DNA of 64,000 nucleotides, from contig WAEK01000018.1 of assembly GCA_011634665.1 (NCBI GenBank), positions 57,501 through 121,500 of the forward strand. Reading direction: 5' to 3'. The translations under genes were made by a program, and so were the position numbers. The notes under the pieces were generated by a model that did no database searches, was not told the origin of the DNA, and worked only from the letters and a program-made list of their open reading frames with translations. The stretch is from Mortierella sp. BCC40632. Its lineage: Eukaryota; Mortierellomycota; Mortierellomycetes; Mortierellales; Mortierellaceae. This document shows, piece by piece, positions 12,944 through 23,686 of this stretch. The first letter of the stretch is position 1; each line of letters opens with the position of its first letter.

Positions 12944-13228
12944 TGAGGTGTGTCTGTATGTTGTTGGTTGTATGTATATGTTTCTCCTTTCTTTCACTTT
13001 TCTCTCCCCCTTCTTCTCTCACTTTTCTCATTCTCACCTTCTCTCCCTCTCACTTTTTATTTTTTCACTCTTTATTTTTTTTTTCTGCATGTTTCTGCTA
13101 AGAGAGATTGGGTATGAGATGGGTGAGAAGAAAACGGTGACCAAGGAAAGAATAATAATAAAGAAAGACAAGGTGCAAATACAATTTCTTGTAGATAAAA
13201 CAGGAGGGAACCATAGTACATACCATTG

Positions 13229-13307
13229 CACAACATGGCATGGCACAACATGGCATGGCACAACATGGCATGGTATAACATGGCATGGTATAACACAACA
13301 TGGCATG
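13229..13307. repeat. 15-bp tandem repeat, about 5 copies
   Basis: Consensus CACAACATGGCATGG; units 1-3 (13229-13273) are identical, unit 4 begins TATA instead of CACA, and unit 5 is interrupted by a partial duplication. It lies about 290 bases after the CaMK stop codon. Confidence 0.95.
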
Positions 13308-13625
13308 CGAATGCCTGGTATGTGTGAATGCGTGTGTGCGTGCGTGCGGTTTAGGGCAAAGGAAAAAGAGAGAGCACCAAAAGAGCATGGGTGCCATGTG
13401 AGATGTATGCTCTACTGATGCATGAGTTGTGGACCATCCATGTCGTCCAATCCCTACGCCCACAAGCGTCTCCGTTTGGCTAGTTTTGACAGGCCATGAG
13501 CCAAGGAGAGAGCAATTGACTCACAAGGCCAAGAGTGAGGAGAGGGGAGAGAAGAGAGGAGGGAAGAGGAGGAGGAGGAGGAAATAGTGGATAGGTGAAC
13601 CGTAGAAGGATGAAAGGCGTCCCAG

Positions 13626-13661
<36 letters not shown>
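13626..13661. repeat. Poly-A tract (about 36 nt)
   Basis: Uninterrupted A run on the + strand in the gene-poor region. No retroelement-like sequence is recognisable upstream. Confidence 0.95.
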
Positions 13662-13663
<2 letters not shown>

Positions 13664-14684
13664 AGGTTTAATACAACTCTTGCAGCAAGACGATGAAGGC
13701 ACAGTCTGGAGGCACAAGCACGCCCGCGTGTGCTACGCGGGTTATGATATTTCGTGTGGAGAGCAGAAAAGGGACGGAACAAACGTAACAGGAAGGTGGG
13801 TGGACCGCTGACACTTGTAGTAAAAGACTACTAGCTCGTGTCAAAAGGTTTGAGGCAGGGGGTACACCCTTTGCTCTTCGATAACCAGGCCACTTTTCTC
13901 TACTCTTCTCTTCAGGCACTAATCAAAAAAGCTCTTTATGCTACTAGGGAAATCGATGGAAAGTACATGTTCAACCGGACTAAAAGTCCATGAAGGTGGT
14001 AATAGGAAAAAAAAAAAGGGGTGGAAAAGTAGTGGCCGTTGGCGCAATGATCCAATGAATATACCATTCACATTGGACGCCGACCGAGAAAGAAGAAAAG
14101 AAGAGAAAGGAAAAGAAGAGAAAAAAGCGCTCATCTGGAACCATGCATGGAGAATGGAAAGAGCCGAGGAGCAGAAGCCGTTTATCGTCCAGCGGATTCG
14201 AGCAACATGCAATCCATCCCCCAATTTCAAGATCCGCGAAGATCGTCTCGTTCTCAGGAACCGCTCTCGGCGCATTTTTACACACCTTTTTTTTCTTTTC
14301 TTTTCTGTTCTCGCTCTCCGTCCCTTCGATTTTTTTGTTCCGGCGTTGGACATAGGGTGGGGTCGAAGCGGGGTAGCCGGAAATGCGCATAACCTTTGAG
14401 GACAAGGTCCAAAACCACTGCACCCTCACAAGCAAAGGAGCAACGGGTGAAATTGGTGTGTATGTGGGGAGAGGAATGAGGAGGTTCCATCCGCAGTGGT
14501 ACGGGAAGACGGTCTACTAGTATATAGCGATTGGTACCGCTGAGCAGAGCAAACGACTGTATGAAGATCGGGAAATGAAGGGTGCACACTCACTCACTCT
14601 CTCACACACACAACAACGGTAAAGACTGGGCAACGTAGTTAGAGCTGGGGTTAATTTCTTATTCAGGAGGAGCTAACCTTGCTT

Positions 14685-14694
<10 letters not shown>

Positions 14695-14738
<44 letters not shown>
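14695..14738. repeat. (CT)n microsatellite
   Basis: Perfect CT dinucleotide array in the gene-poor region. Confidence 0.95.
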
Positions 14739-14742
<4 letters not shown>

Positions 14743-15230
14743 TTTTATTCTCTCAATCTCTCACTCTCCTCTCTTTCCTGCCCTGAGCTCTTTTCGCCCT
14801 GAGAGCTCAGAGACCATGACCAGCTCGAATGGGCAACACAAACCACAAGTATTTCAGAAGAGTAGGCAATGACGAACAGACAACCAGAGAAATGCTCGGG
14901 TTGAGCGAGATACCTGGCGGAGCACACCAAAGAACTGTTTGCGCCGGGTGCCAGGGAAAGAGATAATCCTTTACTCTGGTTCTGGACGTGCGGAAGGAAA
15001 TGAAGGGCGAGGCCAGAGGCAGCGGTCGCTGGGAGCGCGGCAATTTTTAGCAAGGTTTTCCATCTCGTTCGAAGCCAGAGAGTTGCAGCGCAACGCAAGT
15101 CGGCCATTCACCTTTTCACCCGAGAGCCAACGACCACAAAAAGTGGATCCAGCGTGCTGGGCGGTGCGAACTGGAGTGGCCATGGACGCACAACACACAC
15201 GCACGCACACGCACACGCTATCTCTCCCTC

Positions 15231-15286
<56 letters not shown>

Positions 15287-16325
15287 TCTCGTCTCTTCTC
15301 ACACCCCGCGTACGTCCGCAAGGTAAAAAGGAGTGGGAGAAGGCGTGGGTGCGTACGCCGCGAAGGTGCCTTTGTGTCGTAAGCCCTGCGCGCGCTCTCT
15401 CTCTCTCGTTCATTCATTTCCATTCACGCACACACCCAGTCAAGCGCCACACACCCAGAAGGGAGGTGCCATCGCCCCATGGTGGACCCATCGCCAATCC
15501 CCATCTTGCAAATCAGGGGCCCTTTCTCTTCCCCCCTCTCTTTCTCTCTCTTTTCCGTCTCTCATCATGCATCTCCTCTTCCTCTTCCTCCCCATCTTCC
15601 TCTCTTTCATTTTCATTTCCTTTCTCCTCCCTCCTCATCATCATCTTCCTCCTCATTTCATCCTTCCATCCTCTTTCTCACCGCTCCGGCTTTCCCGCCG
15701 TGCTCATTGCGAGCTCCTCACCCACCTTCGCCGCCTCTCTCCTACTCCGCCTCCGCCGCCTCCTCTTCCTCCTTTCACACCCTCACGACCACCCTTGCCA
15801 TCGGTCTCTTCATCTTTTCTTGCAACATTACTCATTCCATACTTTTATTTTCTTGCCAGGCCCGGAGTAGCCCAGGTGAGTACCCCTGCTTCTCTCGACA
15901 TGAACAACTTTTCTTTCTTTCTTATCCCTCATACTATGTATCCGGCCCACAAGACAAGACCCTTGCCCACGACTGCCCCGGTGGACCACAGTCTTTCAGG
16001 CACTGAGTCAAACACAGAGCCGAATACCGAGTAGATTCTCGCTCTGTACCATTGCTCGACAGGGGAGGAGGAGAAAGCTTCGAGACCAATCATCCTGTAG
16101 TGCTGTCTCCTGTCTGTTGTCTGTTGACTGTTCGCGTTCGGGTCTGGCGCTGGACGTGGCTCCACTCTTTCGCTCTTCTGTCCGCCTGTACCCAGTGCTT
16201 TGTATTGTGGGCACTTTTTGTGCCAACAAACGGCAGACACAGAGACGACAGGCACCTTGTTGTTGTTGTTTTTCCCACTCCGACGGCCACCACTCTCTCG
16301 TCTCTCTCTCTCTCTTTCACTCCCG

Positions 16326-16332
<7 letters not shown>

Positions 16333-16403
<71 letters not shown>
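16333..16403. repeat. (CT)n/(CTTT) microsatellite
   Basis: CT array with regular TTT interruptions, about 1.4 kb upstream of the Ras GEF start codon. Confidence 0.9.
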
Positions 16404-16946
16404 ACCACACTCTTCAGTGGGCTGCTCGGTCGCGGTCTGGCCATCCTTCATCATCCTTCATCATCCTCATTCGCTTCATCTATTATTATTATTCTCTTTT
16501 CTTTTTTTCTTTTTTTTTCTTCCTCTCTCCTCTCTCTGCTCTCTCAAGAGCCTTCTCGTCCGACTTGCTCTTTCCTTGTGTACCTGCCCACCCACTCCCT
16601 TCTCCCACATCTCTCTTTCTCCCCTCCCTCCTCCTCCTCTCCTTCCTCTCCTCCCTCTTTTCCTTTCTCCTCTTCCTTACCTCGTATATCTTCTTCTCCA
16701 GCCCAATTCCTCTCTCTTTACCCTGTTCTGTGCAATTGAACAATCTCCTCCAGCGCGGATTAACGGAAAATAGTGGGTGGTACGGAAACAAGCAGGAGCA
16801 CATCATCTACAGAGGAACGGGGAAGGGAAGGAGGAGGGGATTGCGCCTGCATAGGTAGAAAGTTTTGGCCTGGACAAGGGGGTGTGTGTGTGTGTGTGAA
16901 TGTGTGTGTGTGTTTCTTTCTCTCACTCTCTTTCCCATCTTCTGGA

Positions 16947-16979
<33 letters not shown>

Positions 16980-17146
16980 GGCGTTGCCTGCCACGAGGTC
17001 ACGTTCCTATCGAGCCATCCTCCTTTTCTGCCATCGTTTTCTTTCTTTCTTCTTTGATGTTTCTTATTCTTTTGGTCTCTGCTCCTGTCCTTATTTCCTC
17101 CTCTCGCGACGCGACTTTTTTTCTTTATTTTCTTTGCCAGGGGTAG

Positions 17147-17215
17147 GCAAAGGCAGGACAAGACAGGACAGGACAGGACATGACAGGACATGACATGATA
17201 GAACAGAACAGAGAC
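17147..17215. repeat. ACAGG/ACATG pentamer array
   Basis: Degenerate 5-bp repeat (GGACA, TGACA, GAACA variants), running on into GGACAGAGACAGAG-type sequence. Confidence 0.85.
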
Positions 17216-17808
17216 AAGGACAGGGACAGAGACAGAGAAAAGAGTCGGAGGCGAACGAGTGATCATCAGCAACAGAAACACTCAACACACACACAGAGAG
17301 AGAGGGAGAAGGAGAGAGAGAGAGAGAGGGAGGGAGTGAGAGAGCGCAGGTCTGAGAGAGCGCGAACAGCAAGGACTGATGATATCTTCTCTCTCCCGTG
17401 CCTCAACCAGTACGCTCTGCACAGGGCACGGACATCCTTGTCTTGGACATTTGTATCTGACATACTCTTTTTTTTTTTTACTTTCTCTTTTCTCTCTCTC
17501 TCTCTCCTCTCTTTGCATTGTATCTTTTTGCCGACGGCTGTCCTCCTCACTTCACATACAAACATACATATACACACACACACGACTCTCTCCTCTCTCC
17601 ACTCCAACTCCAATCCCACAAACAGGATTCTTCTCCATACGCCCGTCCTGTGAGCAGCGCAGAACCCCAAGGCCCATTCACCTCCGTTTAAACTGACAAA
17701 AAGGGACAAGGGTGAACATTGGATTAAGCGCCACCGACTCACTCCGCGGACACCTTTTCATCCACTACAACAGCAACCACCTCCACCACCTCCGCCTTCA
17801 TTGTCATC

Positions 17809-20800
17809 ATGGTTTCCGAGAGTGTCGAGGTCCAGGTCCTGGTCAAAGCCATGTATGACTTTGATTCAGAAGACGCCACCAACCTCACCTTCAAGAAGGA
17901 CGATGTCATCCAGGTCTTGGCACAGCTCGAGTCGGGATGGTGGGCAGGCCACTGTGACGGCCGCCAGGGCTGGTTCCCTTCCAACTACGTCCAGGTCCTG
18001 ACCGAAGACGACTATGACAGCCAGGATGATGTAGATGGACTGGACGGCGATGACCTCGATGTAAGTAAAGGTGGTGACCAGGAAGAAGGAAGCGGAGTGG
18101 GCACAGGGCACAGGGCACAGGGCACAGGGCACAGGGCGCGCGACCGGGGTACAGAAAAAGGAAAAGAAACGGGAACTGGGGAGAGGATGCAGGACAATCT
18201 GAGCATAGACAATATCAGGGCCTTACTCCAAAGTACAATGATGAGCCATTGTAGAGCCAAGGGCCCGCGTCAGGACCATGATTCAGAGCTTGGACTGGGA
18301 CTAGGACCAAGACAGGAGGACTAGAACTAGGACCAGGGCCCAGATAATAGGGCTCATGTACCTACTGCATTACAGCCGACAGTAGGGGGACCAGTAGTGT
18401 TCGGAGAAAGAGCAGGATTAGCAACGTCGACCCGATCACTTTTTTTTTTTTTTTTATTTTTTTAACAAAGTCGGGCTCGCACCCGACCTCGAGTAAAAGA
18501 AGTACATTCAACTGCCAGAATTGGAGGAAAAGGACAGGAGTTGGGAAAGGAGATAGAGTTGGGAAACCATACTCTTTTTTTCTTTTCTCTTCTTTTCGTT
18601 TCTTTCTTTTCTTTGCAGCCGCGACAGACGATGACCAGAAATAGCGGCAAGGGGACAAGGAGAGGGGGTTGTGAGTTGGGGAGAAAAGTATCTGTTGTTG
18701 AGGGAAAGAGGACACAGAGTGCCGCCGCAAATGCTCTCATTCTCATGTTGCCAAGCATGCTGCATGCGATGTATAATACTGCATGTCTTTTGCTGCATGG
18801 TCGAGCACATGGTTATTTTTTGCCAGGATCTTACCCTCTCTCAATCTCTTTCTCTCTCTCGACTCTCCTCGTCCTTGCTCCCCACCCCTCTCCTGGGACT
18901 GTTCATCCCACATGTCACTCACTCACATATTGTTTTTCTCGTGCTATTCGTCTCTTTCCCCCTCGTGCATTGATCTTTTATCAGAGTGCAGATGATCTAT
19001 GGCTGCCGCAGACAACACCAGATGGTCAGGTCTTTTATTACAACCAGAGAACACACGAGTCGAGCTGGACCATCCCTGAGCAAGAGGATCATGCCAGCAT
19101 TACGGATCAAGATGGAACAGGCAAGTGTCTTGATAAACTTTTTTTTTTAATTTCTCTTGCCTTTCGCTCTAGTACCTTTTTCTTCTTTGACAAACCGCCG
19201 TTGGGATGCGCGAGTGGCTGTGCTCGGCAAGTGATATGGAAACAGGCATCGGCCCAGGATCTTTGACAGTCCGTTTCGCCCATCTACATTCATTTTTGAA
19301 CGCTAAAGTGTTGAGCACTAGTTCATCTCTTGGCATTACAACAGTACATCGGAACGCCACTCCGTTTCTGTCTTTCTGTGTGTGATGCTGCAGCAAGCTC
19401 AACCTAAAACACAGGGCACTTTTTGATTCGATTTTCTCCTTGGACTGGAACAGGCAAAAATGACCTCCTCACTCTCAATCACCCAATTCTGCATTGCCTT
19501 TTGCCGCAGTGGTTCTTCCGGACATGACATCGCTAAAAGAAATTAAGAGGCTCCAACGATACTAACATTCGAATATTCCGGTGTACCCAACATTGCCTTT
19601 TTTGTTGAATCAAATAGCAAAATCTGGATGGTCCGTCCGCGAGTCTACTTCGAATGGAAATGGCTGGTACAATTCCGAAGTAGAAGATGACGAACAGGAT
19701 TATGACGATGACAACCAGGACCATACACATGAGACAAGTGGAAGAATATCAAGGGCGTCGAGCACCAACGACCACAAGGTACTATAAAAGGAAGACCACT
19801 TTGTTCTTCCCATATCTGCTATGAGACAATGCCTGTGGTGTTTCGAGGATATCAAGTGCAACACATTGGAGATTCTGCCAGTTTTATAGCTCGCCGTGTT
19901 CCTATACGATTTTTGTTAACGAGTTCGTGCTGTCAATCCCCCTCTCCCCCCTTGGAATAGGCGAGTGAAACCGCTGGAACGAATGGATCGACATCCGACC
20001 CCACACAGTCGCTAACATCAGTCAGGAAACCTTCAGGACTGGTACCGGTGGCTCCTCAAGAATCGATCGAGGGTCTTCCACCACTGCCTCTCCTTCCCAA
20101 CCCATTCGACCCAGAGCCAACCTGGCGATCACTTTCGGAGCACACCTCGGCCGCTGTTCAAAACCTGATCGAGTCCTCCGAGAAGGGCTATAAGCCATAT
20201 TATCTTATCCAGTCCTCTATTGTCGTGGAAGCAATCCGTGTCATGCTCTATGCATCGGGCACGGTTGACAAGGACACAGCCATCATGCGCCAGCACCGTG
20301 ATCTCAAGGTGTACCATCGTCAGATCATGGCCGCACTTTCCAAACTTGTCTTGTCAGCCAAAATGGCGTCTGGTGTTTGGCCACAAACTGGGGCTGTCAC
20401 GAAACTACAAGCCGATGCAGGTGAGGTGGCCATTGCCGCCCAAAACTATATCTCTGCCGCTATGGCTGCCAACATTACAGTGCACCAAGTGGACGCACGA
20501 CTTGTCACGGACGTAAAGACCCCATTGAATTCAGACTCTGCTCGAACACTGGAACGATCGCTCTCTAACGGCTCGATGAAGGGTGGTCAAGGTTTTGGTG
20601 AACCACGCAAGGTTTTTGGATCACAGATGAACATTCAGAGTATTCTCAGTCAATTGGAATACTATTCAAAGAGTGCCACCAAGTCTGTCAATGTCCTTGC
20701 GACGCAGATTGAAAACTTGATTGAAAACCCTCCTCCTAACCGTAGTAACGCCATGGGCGTAAACGGTTTCCCCTCCTCCAATCCAATCATGAACTCTTCA

Positions 20801-22914
20801 CAATCCGCACAGCTGGTCACGCAGGCGCGTCAATCCATCTCTCAATTGGGTTCACTCCTTACGTTGGTGAATGACTTTAGCTCATCAGCCATGGCAGAAC
20901 AGCCTGCCATTCCTGAGAGATACTTTTCAGAAGTCAAGGTGGCGAAACAGGCTCTCCATGGAAGTACAGCATCTTTAGTCATGGCCATCCAATCTGCGAC
21001 AGATCTCTTGGCTTCAGGTCAGACATTGGATCTTGCCCTCAGTACAGCGCTTTCGACAGATAGGGCTGCTCAGACACTTGTTCAGGCAACACGCATCTTG
21101 ATCCAGGAGAAGGAGATGGCAGATGCCACCTCCCCTCGCCCACAGTACGACCCTTACAATGCCCCACGAAAGGCCTCAGTCGCTCCCACGGAGAGTGTAT
21201 ACAATTACGATAACGATTCAGACATTGAGCCTGATTTGGCTCCCAGGTCGACCACCAGCGGTACCTCTCGCAATCGCTCCGATTCTCAGCCTTCCATCTT
21301 TTCTGGACATTCGACAGTCTCTGGTCCTCAGACGCCTGGACTTGAGCATGCCCTCCGTGGACAACAAGGAGGATATCCTTTCCCACCAGCTCCAGCTTCA
21401 GACACCACAACGCTTGTCAGCGGTCATAGCAATGGCGGCAACTACCCTCCACAAGGACGAACCATTGACGGACCAAATAAGCAGGACAAGCTGAAAAAGA
21501 TTCTTGGCGATGATGCACCCTCCCGCCCATCGGCCCAACCTTGGTTCCTCGACTATGACTATGCCAAAGAAGATGTGATTCTCAATTCTGAGGGTCAAGT
21601 CAAGGGAGGTACCCTCCCAGCGTTGATTGAACGGTTGACATTGCACGATGGTGTGGACATGAACTTTATTGCCACTTTCTTGCTTTCTTACCGGTCCTTC
21701 ACGACCACGAAGGAGCTCTTCCAGTTGCTGTTCCTTCGTTTCACAATCCAGCCCCCTCTGGGAGTTGACCAACCCGACCTTGAGCTCTGGACGGAAAAGA
21801 AACAGACACCAATCCGTCTGCGTGTGTTCAACATTATGAAGTCTTGGCTCGAGAACTATTATCTCGAGGACGAGAAGGATGACCGTGAGGCATTGTCGAT
21901 GATCAAGGAGTTCTCGGGTTCAGCAGCCATGAAGGACACCATGAGTTTTGCGGCTGTTCAGTTGATAAAGCTGGTTGAGAAGCGAGAGCAATCCGAGGGA
22001 GCGTTCCGTAAGATGGTTCTCAATCTCTCGACCCAAGCACCTCAACCGATCACGCCTCGTAATCTGAAAAAGATCAAGTTTTTGGAGTTGGATCCACTTG
22101 AGTTTGCGAGACAGTTGACAATTATGGAGGCAGCAGTGTATAACAAGATTCGACCAGTGGAATGTTTGGCCAAGGCTTGGACGAGTGAGGATCCTGATAT
22201 TGCAGCCAAGGCCGTGAATATCAAGAAGATGATCGAGACCAGTAACTTGTATGCCAACTGGATCAATGAGCTTTTGTTGAGTGAGAAAGAGATCAAGAAG
22301 CGAGTTTTGGTGATCCGTCATTTGGTCGCCATTGCAGAGGTAAGCTTTTTTTTCTTCTTTTCCGCTCTTGTTCTTTAAAAGAAAGATAGTTTGGCTCTAA
22401 CTCGATTAACACACTTTTCTTAATCGCATTTCTATGCGTACAATAGAAATTGCGTCAGCTCAACAATTTCAGTATGTTGTCCACAACCATGGCAGCGCTT
22501 TCTCAGTCTCCCATCCATCGACTGAAGCGAACCTGGGAACAGGTCCCAAATCGAACCATGACTTCGTTTATGGAACTCCAAACTTTGATGGGTGTAGCCA
22601 AGAACTGGGCTGATTACCGTATAGAGCTTCACAAGGTGAACCCACCCTGTGTTCCTTTTGTGGGCATGTACTTGACAGACTTGGTCATGATTCAAGATGG
22701 TAACTCGGACTATTTGAAAAAGTCGAGTCATTTGATTAATTTCTACAAGCGAGTCAAGACAGCTGAAGTTATTCGAGAGATCCAACAGTACCAGTCGGTT
22801 CCCTATTGTTTGACACCTGTACCCGAGATCCAGACCTTTATTCGACGTGGACTCGATTGTGCCAAATCAGTTGCTGACCTATATGAGATGAGTTTGCTAC
22901 TGGAGCCTCGGTAA
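17809..22914 (+). CDS. Cdc25-type Ras guanine-nucleotide exchange factor (SH3-WW-RasGEF_N-RasGEF)
   Basis: Five exons: 17809-18060, 18985-19120, 19618-19778, 19961-22339, 22447-22914; 1131 residues. Domains in order: SH3 at about 10-62 (KAMYDFDSEDATNL, SGWWAGHCDGRQGWFPSNYV); WW at about 86-116 (DLWLPQTTPDGQVFYYN, ESSWTIP); a helical region with S/P-rich linkers; RasGEF_N at about 730 (ERLTLHDGVDMNFIATFLLS); catalytic CDC25 domain from about 890 (LELDPLEFARQLTIME, then VIRHLVAIAEKLRQLNNFSM, and TWEQVP). It should activate Ras at the membrane upstream of cAMP/morphogenesis signalling. Intron 2 appears to be GC-AG (CAG|GCAAGT) with a TACTAAC branch sequence at 19559-19565. The last codon overlaps a strong donor (CG|GTAAGT): translation either stops at 22914 (EPR) or, if spliced to an acceptor near 23003, adds only a residue or two. 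Confidence 0.9.
18100..18137. repeat. 7-bp tandem repeat GCACAGG in Ras GEF intron 1
   Basis: About five copies of GCACAGG, 40 nt after the donor of intron 1. Confidence 0.95.
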
Positions 22915-23686
22915 GTGTGGCGGTGCATCCCTTTTTTTTTTTTATTTTATTTACTTATTTTTCACGAGAAATAGTTTTTTGACCGCAACTCTTTTGTTTG
23001 TAGCAGTGCTTGATAAACCGAGAATTATGCGCTAACCATGCGGATTATTTGCTGTGCTTTTTTCTTTTTTTTTTTTTTTATCTTCATTTGTTTGAAATGC
23101 TCCCTTGATGGTGCACTCGGAAAATAGTGAGCGAGGCGACGAGAAAATCGCTAGGATGCTGACGGAATCCGGCATGCTGTGATTCACACTAATAAAGGCA
23201 AAGAAAAGAGAGAGAAAAGAAAAAAAAAAGAAGAAAAGAAAGAGAAAAAAAAAATGTGTGAACGTGGCGCAGTCCGAACAAAATGGAGAGAAGGGAGTCA
23301 TTTCGCGTGAAGCACTTCACTCACTCAGTTCGGTCCTTTTTTGTTTCGCTCGCTTCGCCCTTGGGGTGTCTTTTTCCTTGGTTTTATTTTATTTCCACCG
23401 CTTCGCCCTCTCCTCCATCTCTCCCCTGCCCAATCTGCTTTTTGCTTTTGCTTTGCTCCGGTGCTTAGTGCTTTGGTTGTTTTCTTTCTCCTCTGCGCAC
23501 ACGGTCGAAGCAGCCTTTTGCAACGCAAGCAAGCAAAGAGCATCCACTCCACCTCCGACCCCAACCCTTTTCACCCCTCTTACCACCTTGCCCTTCTTAC
23601 CACTTTGCTCTTTGTCAATTCCCTTACTCCTCAGCAAAAGAATGTAAGGCTCCACCATCCAATTGTTTATTTGACTGGCCTACCAT
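22915..23686. other. Intergenic between Ras GEF and NYN gene
   Basis: Contains a possible short terminal exon of the Ras GEF near 23003-23013, T and A tracts (about 22932-22943, 23067-23079, 23219-23229) and a CT-rich, TTTC/GCTTTG-rich stretch upstream of the next start codon. No gene seen. Confidence 0.6.

Larger units (their letters stand above)
12944..17808. other. Gene-poor, repeat-rich region
   Basis: About 4.9 kb between the CaMK gene and the Ras GEF. It contains a 15-bp minisatellite, an A36 tract (13626-13661), CT arrays at about 14695-14738, 15236-15280 and 16333-16403, a T tract (about 16950-16978), an ACAGG-type pentamer array (about 17147-17215) and generally CT-rich DNA. Open frames on both strands are dominated by S/L/F or R/E and carry no recognisable motif. 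The last ~2.5 kb may be a pyrimidine-rich promoter/leader of the Ras GEF. I see no tRNA or other RNA gene. Confidence 0.6.

Noticed and set aside
13229..13307. Possible CRISPR-like array
   Set aside because: Units are contiguous without spacers and only 15 bp; it is a simple minisatellite in a eukaryotic genome.
13919..14435. Overlapping frames of 140-150 codons on both strands
   Set aside because: Composition is erratic, no splice or start context fits, and neither strand shows a conserved motif.
15154..16858. Long + frames rich in S, L, F and P in three phases
   Set aside because: All three phases are open at once because the DNA is CT-rich and lacks stops; this is not coding evidence.
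18541..18984. Extra Ras GEF exon upstream of the WW exon
   Set aside because: The frame is open into the WW exon, but it is polypyrimidine-coded and unnecessary; splicing 18060 to 18985 joins the SH3 and WW exons in phase.
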